A DNA stretch of 64,000 nt from Lasiosphaeris hirsuta (taxonomy: Eukaryota; Ascomycota; Sordariomycetes; Sordariales; Lasiosphaeriaceae). The notes beneath the pieces were generated by a model that was given only the letters and a program-made list of their open reading frames with translations, was not told the DNA's origin and made no database searches. A program made the position numbers and the translations under genes. The stretch is taken from NCBI GenBank assembly GCA_030549175.1, contig JAUKUA010000006.1:1426001-1490000 (forward strand), read 5' to 3'. Shown one piece after another: positions 47,335 through 59,393 of this stretch. Position 1 is the first letter of the stretch, and each line of letters begins with the position of its first letter.

Positions 47335-48597
47335 CTACTCTCTTACAAACAACCCGCTCATGCCCATGCCGGTTCCAATGCACATGCTGACGAGACCAAC
47401 CTCGCCACCGGTCCTCTTCAGCCCGTGCATCAAGGTGCTGACCATGCGGGCACCCGTCGCTCCGAGCGGGTGTCCCAGGGCGATAGCGCCGCCGTCGGGG
47501 TTGATCTTGCCGGCCTCCCACTCCTTCTCGAGCCCCAGCTCGCGGACGCAGTAGATGGCCTGGCTGGCGAAGGCCTCGTTGAGCTCCCAGCGGTCCACGT
47601 GGCTGGTCTCCAGCCCGAGCTGGGCCAGCAGCTTGGGGATGGCGAGGGCCGGGCCGATGCCCATCTCGTCGGGGGCGCAGCCGGCGACGGCGGCGCCGAC
47701 GAACTTGCCCATGATGCTGCTCGTCAGGCCCAGCTCCGCGGCCGTGCTGCGGCGCATCAGCAGCGTCGCCGCGGCGCCGTCGCTGACCTGGCTCGAGTTG
47801 CCGGCCGTGCTCGCGCCCTCGGGGCTGAAGGCCGGCTTCAGCTTGGTCATCATCTCGAGGCTCGCGTCCGCTCGGATGCCGTCGTCCTCGGTCACGGTGA
47901 TGACCGTCTCCTCGCCGACCTTGTGCCCCTGCTTGTCCACCTCCTGCCACCTCGTCGTGACGGGCACCATTTCGCTCTTGAAGTGGCCGGCCGCCCGCGC
48001 CGCCGCCGCCCGCCTGTGGCTCTCGACGGCGAACGCATCCTGGTCCGCCCGGCCGATGCCGTACCTCGAGGCGACGTTCTCGCTCGTCAGCCCCATGGGC
48101 ATGACGCAGTCTCGCGCGTCCTTGACGGGGCTCTCCTTCAGCGCGGGCCAGGCGTCCGTGGGGATGGCCCTGCTCCCGTAGTTGCGCGTCATGCTCTCCA
48201 TGCCGGCGCCGATGCCGACGCTGATCATGTCGCCGCGGATCTGGTTCGCGACCAGCGCGACGGCGTGCAGCGACGAGGCGCACGCCCGGTTGGCCGTGTA
48301 GAGGCTGGTGGCGCTCGGGAAGCCGACGTGGCTCATGGCCATGCGGGCGGCCTTGGACCCGCCGAGCTCCGAGAGCACGACGCCGACGGCGACGTCCTCG
48401 ATGGCGGCGGGGGCCAGGGTTGGGTTGGCGTCGAGGGTGGCGCGCAGCACGACCGAGAGGAGCTCCTCGGGATACGCGTCGCGCAGCTGGCCCTTGAAGG
48501 ACCGACAGATGGGGGTGCGCAGCGACGAGATGATGACGACATCGGAGGGTGAATTGGCGAGGACCGCCTTGAGGCCTCTGGGGAGGACGGCGGCCAT
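47335..48597 (-). CDS. 3-ketoacyl-CoA thiolase (acetyl-CoA acyltransferase)
   Basis: A single exon encodes 420 residues. It carries out the last, thiolytic step of fatty acid beta-oxidation. The acyl-accepting cysteine is in [12 protein letters not shown] (near residue 100), NEAFASQA lies near residue 325, the catalytic His is in [16 protein letters not shown], and the second Cys is in [13 protein letters not shown] near the end. The C-terminus is VRE, not a PTS1. The N-terminus ([13 protein letters not shown]) resembles a degenerate PTS2-like start, so peroxisomal or mitochondrial location cannot be settled. ATG 48597 is preferred; the frame is open further upstream (to 48918), but that part is T/C-rich leader. 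No intron is present, and codon use is strongly G/C-ending, consistent with high expression. Confidence 0.95.
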   Translation of the reverse strand: MAAVLPRGLKAVLANSPSDVVIISSLRTPICRSFKGQLRDAYPEELLSVVLRATLDANPTLAPAAIEDVAVGVVLSELGGSKAARMAMSHVGFPSATSLYTANRACASSLHAVALVANQIRGDMISVGIGAGMESMTRNYGSRAIPTDAWPALKESPVKDARDCVMPMGLTSENVASRYGIGRADQDAFAVESHRRAAAARAAGHFKSEMVPVTTRWQEVDKQGHKVGEETVITVTEDDGIRADASLEMMTKLKPAFSPEGASTAGNSSQVSDGAAATLLMRRSTAAELGLTSSIMGKFVGAAVAGCAPDEMGIGPALAIPKLLAQLGLETSHVDRWELNEAFASQAIYCVRELGLEKEWEAGKINPDGGAIALGHPLGATGARMVSTLMHGLKRTGGEVGLVSMCIGTGMGMSGLFVRE

Positions 48598-49522
48598 GGT
48601 GAGTTGATGTTTTGGAGATGAGTTGGTAAGCGGCCGTTTTTGTAGGCCCGACGGCGAGAGATGCGATTGAGGGCCGAGATTAATCAACAAACACAGGACT
48701 AGGCAGACAGAGAGATATAGAGCACAGGGAAAGAAAAGACAAAACAAGTGAACAAAAAAAAAAAAAAGAAAAAAGAAAAAAGAAAATGTCAGACGCGACA
48801 CCAGAACGGTTGCCGGGTCTCGCCTTCGGGATCGCAGTGGAGTTGACCTTGCCGGAGTGGGGTGTCTGGAAAAATGCAGAACCGGGGAGGCGAATGGGAG
48901 CGGCAATGGGGACGGCAATCAACCGTCCCAGCGGGGGGTTTCTACCCTTTTTTACCACGCAGTAGTCCGACATTTCCCATGGGGAGAGTGCATCCAGCCT
49001 AGACCCTGCGGAAGCCGACCTCAAGCCGTCAGCGCCATCAGGACTTGAAAATACTCAAAAACACACCCGACACGACGACGCAAGGTAACACATTGTTCCC
49101 TATTGTTAACTAATCGTTCACTCATCCCTAGCTACCATGCCTCGGCGCCATTCTGAGCGGCATCGTGGTCTTGCCATTGTCGCCCCGAAACCAAAAGCCG
49201 TAAAAAACCGTCCAAACCAAACCCCAGAGCCCCATTCCATCATCATAATGTTCATAATGTACAAGCCAAAATTCCCTGCTTCGTCATCTCGCGCCTTGCT
49301 CGGCCACAAATCTCAGCAATACTGGCTGCGAGCTCGTGGTATCGTGTAAACCCCTGTCATAGCAAATCCTTCGGCCTTCCGTTGGCCACTGCAAAAACCC
49401 AACCCATCATGGATATGGTACACGGAAATAAGGGAATCCGTTTCCATCCTTGTGTATCGTGCGAGTGATCATTCTTTGTCGATTCTTTTGAGCACATGAG
49501 CCTGAGAAACCGGTCCGCGTTG
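48598..49522. other. Intergenic region, thiolase promoter
   Basis: A poly-A/AG tract at 48753-48786 on the plus strand is a T/C-rich leader on the coding strand of thiolase. The rest holds the 3' end of the coiled-coil gene. A short plus-strand frame at 49137 has no support. Confidence 0.5.
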
Positions 49523-51247
49523 TTAGGCCTCCTGGCTGTATCGGATACCGAGCCCAGTTGGGCCGCGGCCTGGGTCCCGGAGCCCTCCGGCCGCCCTCAA
49601 CTTCTTAGTTGGCGACGTGATCTGGTCGCGCGACGACGCGTCCTCCCCACTGAATTTCCTCTTTTCAGCCGCACCACTCTTATTGAGGCCGCCAAACAAC
49701 TTGGCTTGGAGCTTCGCGCTCTTGTCAGCTGGCGCTGGAGTGCCATCCCTCGAGTTTCCAACTGAACTGGCCACTTCAAAACTCTCGCGAGGGTCTCGGC
49801 GGAGCATTTCCGAGGCTGCTTGGCTGGCCTGGCTTTCAAATACTTCCTCCTCCTCATCGCCCGATTGCGGGCGGTGCTGACTCTGGCTGCCGCGAGAAGC
49901 AAATGAAGCAGATGCAGCAGCTACCGACTGGAGCGCCTGGCGAGCGAGTTCCTCGTTGTCCTCAGCTGAAATCGTGCTTTCCCGGCTCTTGCGCCTGTCT
50001 CTGCTCTTGGCTGGTGTTGGCGTTTCTGGGATAAATCGGCTATGGCGGTAAGGCGGCTCGGTCTGAGGCACCAGATTGACCGAAGGGAGGAGGCCCCCGG
50101 TATCAAGACGAGAGCGGGCGATTGGTGTGGTCGGGAGCGACGACATGGACTGCACGTTCCTAGTGTGTTTGGAGGGCATTCTGGGCGCTGGACGATAGCC
50201 TGTGATCGGCGTCGAGGGTGCACTATTATTCTCCTGACTTAGAGCCTGTAGCAACACTGCAAAATTTTCCTTGCTGTGGTCTCTGTCTGTACGTGCCTCG
50301 CGTTGTGTCGACCGGGGAGTCTGTCGGGGTGTGGCCCGGCTCTGCACCGGGGTTGCGGCAGTCTGCGTCTTTGGGGTCACGTAACCGTGAAACATGCCGC
50401 CCGGGCTGCAAAGGAGGTGGAAGTGCTCGCGGTTCTCGCGAATGCGATTCAGCAACATATCCCGCTCATCGGCAAGACCAGCAATCTCGTCTTCCTTCTG
50501 CTGAATGACCTTCTTGGCCGACTTGAACTTCTTATTGAGAACCTCGTTTTCCTCCAGTGCCTGTTCGTACCAGGTCTTGAGTTGTTGGTATTTTATTTGC
50601 GAGGCCTCGGGTGCGACTGTCAAATCGTGGCGCGCCTGCCGGGAATTCTCAGCCATCCGCAGAGCCTCTACCTCCCTCCTGGCCATTTCATGCTCAACGG
50701 CAGCTCTCTTGGCATCCGAGTCAGCTTGAAGGGAAAGCAAGCTGTATTGGAATTTGTGGTGCGCAGTTTCCATCCTGAGTCTCGCGTGCTCGGCGACGCA
50801 GGCCTGGACCATGCTTCGAAGCTCCTCGACAGGTGCCGACGCGACTTGTTGCGGCGTGGGCTCGGTGAACTTGGGTGTGCCAGCATCTCTCCGAGCACCA
50901 TTGAGGCCGGTTGCAGGCGGTGAGAAAATGCCCGACCGCTGCGAATTTGCGAAGCCTAGCGGATTGATGGCTCCGGCGCCGGGAGGAACAACTACCTGCG
51001 AAGAGGGCGGGGGTGTGAGCGAAGAGGGGATGATGGATGCAGCACCATCATCGGCGAGCTCGGTTTTGAAAGACGCCGCCGGGTCTATCGGCGAGTTTGG
51101 TGCTTCGGTTGAGGGGATCGTCTGCTGCGACGATGCGATAACAGACTCGTCGTCCCGTGGCGTCGCAGGCTCGTCGAGGAGGCCAGCGCGGTCGTCGTCG
51201 GGGATGCCGTTGACCACTTGGGCCGATTGCTCAATGTCTAGGGACAT
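49523..51247 (-). CDS. Coiled-coil protein of unknown function
   Basis: A single exon encodes 574 residues. The first 120 residues are acidic and Pro/Ser-rich. Residues about 130-290 form a long coiled coil (for example EELRSMVQACVAEHARLRME and QKEDEIAGLADERDMLLNRI). A Thr/Pro/Ser-rich region follows with many SP/TP sites (TPIARSRLDTGG, ETPTPAKSRDRRKS). The tail is basic and includes SPTKKLRAAGG, a possible nuclear signal. I do not recognise the family. The layout suggests a phosphorylated nuclear or spindle/septation scaffold, but that is inference only. No intron signal interrupts the frame. Confidence 0.8.
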   Translation of the reverse strand: MSLDIEQSAQVVNGIPDDDRAGLLDEPATPRDDESVIASSQQTIPSTEAPNSPIDPAASFKTELADDGAASIIPSSLTPPPSSQVVVPPGAGAINPLGFANSQRSGIFSPPATGLNGARRDAGTPKFTEPTPQQVASAPVEELRSMVQACVAEHARLRMETAHHKFQYSLLSLQADSDAKRAAVEHEMARREVEALRMAENSRQARHDLTVAPEASQIKYQQLKTWYEQALEENEVLNKKFKSAKKVIQQKEDEIAGLADERDMLLNRIRENREHFHLLCSPGGMFHGYVTPKTQTAATPVQSRATPRQTPRSTQREARTDRDHSKENFAVLLQALSQENNSAPSTPITGYRPAPRMPSKHTRNVQSMSSLPTTPIARSRLDTGGLLPSVNLVPQTEPPYRHSRFIPETPTPAKSRDRRKSRESTISAEDNEELARQALQSVAAASASFASRGSQSQHRPQSGDEEEEVFESQASQAASEMLRRDPRESFEVASSVGNSRDGTPAPADKSAKLQAKLFGGLNKSGAAEKRKFSGEDASSRDQITSPTKKLRAAGGLRDPGRGPTGLGIRYSQEA

Positions 51248-52963
51248 GGTGACGGAAGCCAGGTGGGTATTTCAATATTTTCGAAGATGCAACGACAGTT
51301 TTGTGACGGTCGGTGGAGTTGCTGGATTTGAGGCCGATAATCGCCGATCGCAGGCTTTGCGGAACGTGATGCAGCAATGCACAGAACCTGTCACGGCGGA
51401 CTTGTTCAGGACGGCGGGAGGAGAGGAGGGAGGTGGGTTTGGGGGCGGAGTGGAGAAGCGAGGACGAGCGCGTTGAGCGGAGCGAGCAAGCAGATTCATG
51501 AAGCTCTCCAGATTACGAAACGGCCAGCGATGTTGTGTGGATAGAATCGGTGGTGCTTGAGCATAGATTCCCAAGACGAGAGTGAGCTGTCACTTGTTTC
51601 GCCGTTGCCCTGTGAATGAAGGCGGCATGCAAAATTAGAAGGGGCTGGCCTGCCCGCGCTAAGCCGGAAGCGGCACTGGCACGAATATTACCGCCAGCCG
51701 TCACCGCCATATGGTTCCTGTGCGGGGGGCCAGTGCGCACGGGAGCTTGAGAGCTTCTGGTGCCCCTCTCCAACCACATCTTTTTCGTGTCACGGAGCCT
51801 CTCCAAGACTCTCCGGATGGCACCGCAATCTCCTCTCCGTGTCCTGCCCCCATTCGTACGCTGCGCCTTTGCATCTTCACTCCGCGCTGGTCCAAATACT
51901 TAGATAGCCGTGGATGCGTCTGTGCTAGAGCTCCGCCGAAACACCAAACCCAAGTGCCCAGGTGATCAAAAGCCTCCTCCTCTTTCACTTCGTGTTCACG
52001 AATTTTGGATCTGAACCACGAATCGTCTTTGAACAGCATCGCACCCGCGCCCCGCTGTCTTAGCTGTGCCGAGCCGCATCCATGGCGCTCAGTGCCGTAC
52101 CCCTGAGCAATGAACCACGGCTCTCCCAAACTCGAGTCCGAACCAGCTTTTACATGAAACCCCACACCAGCAGCATAGAATAAACAGAGAGTGGCTGGCT
52201 CTTGGAGGCTCACGCATTATGTCCAGAATTACCTCATCGATACACCCAATGCTGGTCCCGCACGGCGCCAGCGTTGGAGCTAGAATCCCCGAGGCCCTAT
52301 TGTTGGAAACCGGGGCTTCATAGATGCATTACCAGCTCCGAGACGGCCAACAGCAGCCCATCTCACAAGAATCCACCACCCTGCTTCTGTCGATGTCGCT
52401 CGATCTCCTCCAAAAATTTGGTATCTCATCCCAACAACCCAGCCACCGATGGTCAATTCCACCAATGCAAGCCTGGCGAGTGCAGCTATCAACTTGTCGA
52501 CGAATTGCTTGGGAGGGCTGGGTAGTGCTTTTGAGTTTGCTGTCGCGAGATTGGGTTTGGTTCATGATCGCATCGTGCAATCTGCGTCTAGCCTCCACTG
52601 TAAGCCCAAACCTACATGGACAACAGGTGGGTGCTGACAGGGCGGCCACTGGTCACCCGTATCCGTGCCAAGGGATGCAAGTACACTAGTTTTAACAGTA
52701 CATAAGCAGGTACTGTTGTGATGATGACAATAACACTGCTCCTAAAGAAGTACCATTAAATAATTAACTACCCAAATTGTACTAACAGAAAAAAGGTAAA
52801 CCAAAAAGGCAAAGAGAGATCGTTTGTCACGCTTGCCAACATGCAACAATGAGGAAGGTCCATCGACACATACCTCCCCCCTTGACACATAAACCCCCCC
52901 CCCCCCCCTTTCTAGATATTTGCAGAACCCCGTCTAACTATCTGACCCCCTACGTCCCGAACC
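51248..52963. other. Intergenic region (1.7 kb)
   Basis: It lies between the promoter of the coiled-coil gene and the 3' end of the oxidase gene (both minus). Short frames overlap on both strands without support. A C-run of about 15 lies at 52894-52908. Confidence 0.5.
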
Positions 52964-55029
52964 TTAAGCTCGGCGCGAAAAGTTCCCCGCCAGGTGAGGC
53001 TGGCCCGCCTGCACAGGCCTGCACTTGTTCGTCCCATTGAAGTACTGGAACACATTCGGAGCGTGCGTCGCGTTGCCCATGACGCTACCGCCGTATGTCA
53101 AGTAGCTTTGGCTTAGGTCCAAGGGGATGTCCCTTATCTGGTCGGCATCGCCAACCACCCAAACCGATTGCATGCCTAGCAAACCAGTCAGTAAACTTGG
53201 TTCATCATACCATCCCAAGAACAGAAACTTACCAGCCATCATGTGCGCCAGAATGTGACAGTGGATCATCCACACGCCCGGGTTCGTGATCCTAATCCGC
53301 CAAGCACGCCATCCCGCCGCCTCGCCGGCACCCACCTCATCTGCGTACCGGAACAACATGGTTGTGTCCCGCTTGACCGGCCGGTACCCAAGCTTGTCCA
53401 GCTTGGCGTTATTCGCGTCGGCGTTATACTTCCCCTTACCACTACCGATGTCATAGTAATGCTTGCTGTGCGCATGGAACGGATGTGTCTCAACGCTTCC
53501 CGGAAGACCTGCGGTGGCGCCTGTGTTCTGGATCACAATCTCGAGTACTTCGCCGATGCGAGCGGGGAACGACTTGGTTGCGGGATCCCAGCCGTAATTC
53601 TTGACGGCCGCATCGAAGTTTGGGATCGCATCCTGGCCGCGCTCATAAATGTCGACAAGGGCGGGCTTCTGATACGTGAACTCAGTCCATGATAGATGCG
53701 CCAGCTCCCACATAATGCGCCCAGTTGTGGGGTCGTTAGTCAGCTCAGCGTCAATGACCACGCGTCGGGTTACCTCTGCGGCGGTCGGAAATTCGTTGGC
53801 CCCTGGATTCAGGGGTTGGAACGTGTACTCTAGCCAATTGGTTACGTCGGTGGGTAGGTCGACGATGGGCTGGGAAGAGGGCGTTGGGATCACGGCATCG
53901 AGGCTGTACCGCAGCACGCCATACCCGCGATAGGGGCTGTAGCGCTCGCGCGTCTCGAACTGAAGGAAGTAGGTTGACTTATTACCGTCGGCTGCGAGCT
54001 CGTCAACAGTCTTTGACTTGAACATCACATCAAACCGCTGGCCAGGTCCCATCTGCAAGTGGTCGGTCGAGACTGGGGCGTTGTATTCTGACCCGTCGAC
54101 TTGGACAATCGTCAAGTTGCCATGTCCCTCAAAGGCCATCGTGAGAAACGAGAGGCCAGTACCACCAATGAAGCGGAATCGATATGTCTTGCCGGGCTCA
54201 ACATCAATAACCGGTAAACTGCAGTCGCTGGACATGTCGGTCTGATCATCATCGCGACGACGAAGACGCCGGCGAGGCGCGCGCCCGGGAGGACTGCTGT
54301 GTCCACCTCCAAAGAAGCCACGGTCTCCGCCAGGCGCGCCAGTGGAAGCCGTCTTGCCATTCGCAACGCCCTTGCCGTTCAGTAAGATTCCGTCTGTCTG
54401 CCCGAAGCCGGTAAAGGGCCGGCTGGTTACCGCTCCATACAGTTGCCGGTCGGTTTGGAAGAAGTAGTCCTGAAAGTGGAAGATGCGCTCATCGTCATAG
54501 GTATATGGCGACGCTCCGCAGTCGTCGACAATAAGTGGCCCGGTGCAGGTCATAGCCTGCATTCCAACGTGGGAGTGATAGAAGTATGTACCCGAATCGT
54601 CAACCTCGGTCGAGATCTCATAGTCGAAGAAGTGTCCAGGGGGGATAGGCCATTGCGAAGCCAAAGGCGTACCATCTCCAAATGGGGCCAAGCGCTGTAC
54701 CAGCCCATGCCAGTGCTGTGACACTGTCAGTTCGAGGTTTTGATGCATCAACTGCCAAAAATACATACCATGGTGAGATTCTGGTCTGTCATGTCATTGT
54801 ACACCCTAATCCAGCTGATGGCACCAGGTAACAAGTGAATCACCGGCCCTGGGGTCGTGCCATTGACAATGACGCTCGGACGGCTTTCACATCCCGTTGT
54901 TACTTCGCCGTAGGTAACTCGGAGAATATGGTCGGGGGTGAAGGTATCGTCGTGGACCACCGTGTCGGCCAAGGCTGTGGCGGGGAGCCAGGCCCCCAAA
55001 AAAAGGGACGAGAGTGTACTGGGCCGCAT
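52964..55029 (-). CDS. Secreted multicopper oxidase (ascorbate-oxidase/laccase-like)
   Basis: Three exons (55029-54769, 54715-53233, 53175-52964) give 651 residues. A signal peptide covers about residues 1-21 (RPSTLSSLFLGAWLPATALA). The four copper motifs are HWHG (residues 88-91, made at the first splice join), YFYHSHVGMQ, HPFHAHSKHYYDIG and HCHILAHMMAGM, so type 1, 2 and 3 sites look complete. Several NxT/NxS sites fit a secreted glycoprotein. The enzyme should oxidise phenolic, ascorbate-like or metal substrates with O2. An unusual Gly/Arg-rich insertion (RAPRRRLRRRDDDQ) sits between domains 1 and 2. ATG 55029 is used because the upstream in-frame start is a GTG. The second intron (57 bp) is stop-free. 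Confidence 0.93.
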
Positions 55030-56571
55030 CTTGACAAACACAGACGTGGCTTCACAGCTTGTGATAGAGGGCTAAAGAGGTGTTTCTGACAAGGCAATAT
55101 GCTCAGCTCGAACAACCGGGCTCCCGGGTGTAGATGGTTATATATCCCAATCATCAATAGTCCCCTGAGCGGTTGCCTTGCCACTTAGTAAGGCTAGCTA
55201 GGTTAGTTCGTGCGCTCTCGACCATCGCCCAGTAGTGCGAGGCAACGCACGGAGCCACAGGCTCTCTGCATAAAAGAAGTTCCACTGATAGACATAAAGC
55301 TAGAAAGCTTGGTGGGACGATCAACGACCGGTCGCGCCCGAATGGGAGCTAGACAGAGGCAGGACACTCGTCGCATGCCAATCCGTCTCCGGGAGTTAGA
55401 CAGGAGGTGACGGCGCCCTACCGATGTGGCAACCGGGACGGCAGGCCGGCCACGCCCTAGGCGCCTAGCTTCAAGCTCCCACGACTTCCCGAGAGCCTCT
55501 AGCACCCGCTTTCGCGTCTGATGATATCCCGGGAGCGATTGTCATGGTCGAAAGTTCAAGTAGGAGAGCTAGACGAATCGCAACGAAGGGGAGGCGAGGT
55601 GGCAAGGAGGTAAGGAGAAGCGGCCAAGCGGCCATGCGGCCATGATGGAGCAAACCACGGCACCGATGCTCCGTCTCGACATTCGATTCTGGCAGCTTGA
55701 TGCTCGCACCGGATGCACCAAATGTCGTGTGGCAGGCATAGCGGCAAGCAGGGTCTGCGACTCGCATGCTGTGTGTCGTGGTAGGAGCAGGTGGTGAACT
55801 AGTGGGCGTCGTTGCAGCCTCCCGTTGTCTCGCGGCAACCACGGCACCTTGGCCGCCTGAGTCCTCGACACGTGTCTTGGCGGAAATGCTTGCTCCCGAC
55901 GGGTTTGCCAGACCCCAGCCTCGTAGCAGACGCAAGCGGCGATGAGAAAGTTGCGGTGCGAGCCGATGTAAACTGCGATGCGGAGTCGAGAAGCAAGCCA
56001 GATGCCTCCTACCTGTCGTTCTGGGAGGGTGGGGGATTGGGGATGCGGGGAAATCAGATGGCGGGTTAGGGTTGGCTGTCTGTCCCCAAACGAACGACGG
56101 GAGTGAGTGACGACATCTTCCAACCTCCAACGGCAGGCGCCCCCACCGCCCGAATCCAGGTTTCACAGCGTCTAGCATTGCGCACGCCAACGACGTGCAG
56201 TCTTCTCGCTCAGGGGCGAGCCAATCTCAACACATATCCGGTCCTGTCCTCCGTCCGCAGTCCGCCGAAGCTATTTACACACGAATCTCCCGCTTGCCGC
56301 CATTCCGGTATCGCGGATGGCCAACTGAATCGATTGGGACCCCTACGTCAGACAACCGTGGGCGTCACTTGACTTACATCAGGGAATTCGATAACGCTAA
56401 TCACACTAGTCTGGATACTTGGAATATTAGTATTTAATATCGTGTAAATAGTGTCGAGTCGCCGCCAGCTTGGTGCTCTAGACTAAGAAACGCCGTCGAC
56501 ACCATTAGCACCACCCAGTTTCCTTACTGCAATTGCAAGGTCAAGAGCTCCAACCAAGGCAAAAGTCCAGG
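55030..56571. other. Divergent intergenic region (oxidase / PX-associated gene)
   Basis: It holds the oxidase promoter (TATA at 55138) and the promoter of the plus-strand gene at 56572. A long minus-strand frame at 55471-56190 lacks domains and looks like chance. Confidence 0.5.
55138..55145 (-). promoter_or_regulatory. TATA box candidate of the multicopper oxidase gene
   Basis: The minus strand reads ATATATAA about 110 bp upstream of the ATG, a normal position for an inducible fungal gene. Confidence 0.5.
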
Positions 56572-58887
56572 ATGGCGCAGGTCACAAACCCCATAAAAAT
56601 GACCAGTTCGCGGCCATCGGCCTCTGGTACCCCCGATATTTTGACTTCAGCCCAGTTGCACGCTCTCTTTGACATCCTCACCCACTGCGAGACGTATGCA
56701 GAGGTGGAGCGCTTCAAAGATCCCGCCACCATTTCCGAGTATGGTTACCCCTTTATGCGCCGACGTCCCGATGGCAAATCATCTTACGCCCCGGATTCCG
56801 CCGTCCCATTGCTTGCAGGCCTGCTGCGAGGCATTGTACTGACGATCCCCGGCGTTCGGGATCTGCCCTCAGAGTTCTGGCACGACAGATTCCAGGGCAT
56901 CCTAACGAAACTCAGCGAGGCCGAGCTTTCCGAGAGCTACGATAGGGGCACGCTGGGTACTAGAAAGACTCTAGCGACTGCTGCCTCGGCCATCCACGAG
57001 ACTGTTTCGAGGGGCATCCTTGGCGGCATTCCGAAGGGGGTGAAAAGGAACCTCGAAGGTCCATATGACAGGTCAAGGGCCGAGGATCTTGTTCGGGCAT
57101 GGGAAGATGTCGTGCATGAACTTGTGTATGGAGATCTTATTGACGAACTGTTTGAATGCACCACCAAGCTGAAGAGTCTCGAGGAACATTCCCCAGCGGT
57201 GCGAGCCTCTGTCGACTACATCATTATCCAGTGGGTTTCCCCCACAGCCTCTCTGAAGTCTTTTTTGACGGGATTCTAGTCTTGCCACGCTCATCCATCA
57301 TGTTTTCGTCCTCTCCCCAGAAGGGATATATTTGCTGAAGCTGGTGGAGAGCATTCATAAGTTGATCCCCTATACCATGATTCGGCAGACACTCCGCATC
57401 GGGAATGCGGCAACCATGATAAACGGCATGGTGAGGCTGCTGCTTGCAAAAATAGGCGTTGGCGCGATATCCAACTGGTTTGGCCTGACCCAAAACGCCG
57501 ACGACGGCATGAACTTGCTTCAGAGGTATGCGTTTATCAAGCTTTGGGTGGCAACATGTCTGACGGTTGTAGGATCATTTCTCTTGTGTTGTCGTGGGAT
57601 AGTTCCGAGTTCCGCAAGTCTATCGACAAAGTCGAAAAGGCAACCGGGGGCCCGTCCAAAGAACTTGCCGCAATCAAGCAATACGTCGACAACTATGATA
57701 GAACCAGGCACGAAGCAACACGCCAAGACAGCATTGTATCATCTATTTCAATGATCGCAGCAATTCTCAAAGGCAGCGATGCGAGTTTGCTCGCCTCCCT
57801 CTCCGAATCACAACATGCGCAATGTGCCGAGTACTTTTCCTCCTTGCTTGCAATACGGGATCGCGAAGAACTCGCCAGAGTTCTCTGCCGTCAAAACCCC
57901 GATCTTTTCACTAAGGCGATAAAAGATTTTGTGGGTAGTTTTGACGACATGATTCGCATCGTTCATGAAAAGGTCGATCTCCGAGAACATGCAGTGTCAG
58001 CAGCCGAAACCTTCATCACCGACTTCATTAGCACAAACAAGCCGAAAACAACCCCAAATGGCAGTTCTACAAACAATGATGCGAATAACCAAGCTCCCTC
58101 TATCGAAGACTATGCCCGCCTCCTTCGAAGGAACCGCCATCTCCTTTACAACTGGTAAGCCTTCCACCCTTTCCACATTTCCGGTCTCGAGACGACGTGA
58201 GCGGGAACAAACACCGTGACTAATTGCCACCCTAGGCTTCATCAAATCGCCAACCTCTGCCCCTCGATCAGCTCCGACTTCCTTGCCTGGGCCAAAGACT
58301 CGATCAAACTCTTCCGCCTGCACCAACCTCCCCCACCCCCCATCCCCGATCCTGACACCACCCGTCATACTGCTGCCGGCGCCTTAACCCAGCCCCTCCA
58401 AACCCTCTTCGCCTCTCTCCCCCCTTCCCTGCATCCCTCAATCCTGAGCACCCTCGACGCCCATGCCGCATACCTTACCGCCCTGGAATCCCTCTCCCTC
58501 GCCCGCATGCAGCACATCCTTGACGACATGCCCCCCGGGGGCATCCTTGCCGCCCCATCGCCATCCCCCTCCAACAAAAAGAGCATCTGTGGCCCTGGAA
58601 TATTCCTCTCGCGCTGGCAGCAGCTGCTCGACGAGACAGTGGTGGCACCCGAGGCGTCGAGCGGGCCGGTAAGGACTGGGCGTGATGTGAAGGGGGCGCC
58701 GCTGGCACTGGGGAAGGTTGGGGCGGGGCGGGAAGCTTGGGATCCACGGGGGCTAGCGCTGGCGGCGGAGAGGGGAGTGCCGAGAGCACCTGGCGTGGCA
58801 GTCGTGGTGGAGGCGATGGGCGAGGGGTTCAGAGAGTTAGTGGGGCGATTGGTGAGAAATGAGGGGGCATGGGCTGGAGTTGTGTGA
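56572..58887 (+). CDS. PX-associated / DUF3818 (Lec1-type) protein
   Basis: Four exons (56572-57230, 57280-57525, 57573-58154, 58236-58887) encode 712 residues. The N-terminal domain begins LTSAQLHALFDILTHCETYA, followed by FKDPATISEYGYPF, the start of the fungal PX-associated (PXB) domain. The second half carries the DUF3818 core: SPEGIYLLKLVESIHKLIPY, IGNAATMINGMVRLLLAKIG and LLQRIISLVLSWDSSEF. The first acceptor (57279) was chosen because it yields IIIHLATLIHHVFVLSPEGI in frame; a later AG breaks the frame. I see no PX domain between the two parts, although the yeast relative YPR097W has one. Relatives are linked to lipid movement at mitochondria and other membranes. The C-terminal 250 residues are Pro-rich and then Gly/Ala-rich. 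ATG 56599 is an alternative start. Confidence 0.85.
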
Positions 58888-59393
58888 GTGTTTGAAATGC
58901 TAGCTTCAAGTGATAATACAGTGGTTGGGGGTGGATGAGAGACGCAGGTGATACTCCAGTGTAGTATGGTGAACCTACAAAACATGCTTTTGCTATTGGT
59001 TATTAGATATAGATAAAAGGCAAATGTAACGGATTGTCGAGGCGCTGTGTCAAAGAGTTAAAACAAATGGAATCACATAAGGATGTCACGCGAAAGGCAG
59101 TTTTCCAGTCAACTCGTGAGAGTAAGTGTATTGTGCCGAAATTACGAACAAAGTGATTCCATGACTTGAGTCATCCCCATTACCTGAATAAACTAGTGAT
59201 GGTAAACCTAACCCAGAAGAATATGAACCCCGCATCCAGTTCCCTTGCACCCTGATGAAGCGACCCCCAACCGTGACTTATCATACTGTCCTAAAACCGA
59301 TATGACAGGTGAATGTGAAGCTGCAGGCGGGGCTGAACTGGTGTTGCAATACCATCGAGGTGTCGAGAGAATGGAATGCAGACAGTTTCTGTT
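58888..59393. other. Intergenic region between convergent genes
   Basis: AT-rich sequence at about 58970-59220 fits 3' UTRs of the flanking convergent genes. No gene is seen. Confidence 0.5.

Noticed and set aside
47425..48552. Plus-strand open frame of 375 codons opposite thiolase
   Set aside because: It is the antisense shadow of a strongly GC3-biased real gene; the protein is Arg/Asp/Ala/His-rich without family features.
48598..48918. Upstream extension of the thiolase frame
   Set aside because: It encodes a Phe-rich translation of a T/C-rich leader (poly-A/AG on the plus strand). Thiolase homology starts at ATG 48597.
49137..49349. Plus-strand open frame starting PRRHSERHRGLAIVAP
   Set aside because: No splice signals, no homology that I recognise, and no promoter-like context; probably intergenic.
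55471..56190. Minus-strand open frame of 239 codons
   Set aside because: No domain, no regular composition and no splice structure; it lies in a divergent promoter region and looks like chance in GC-rich DNA.
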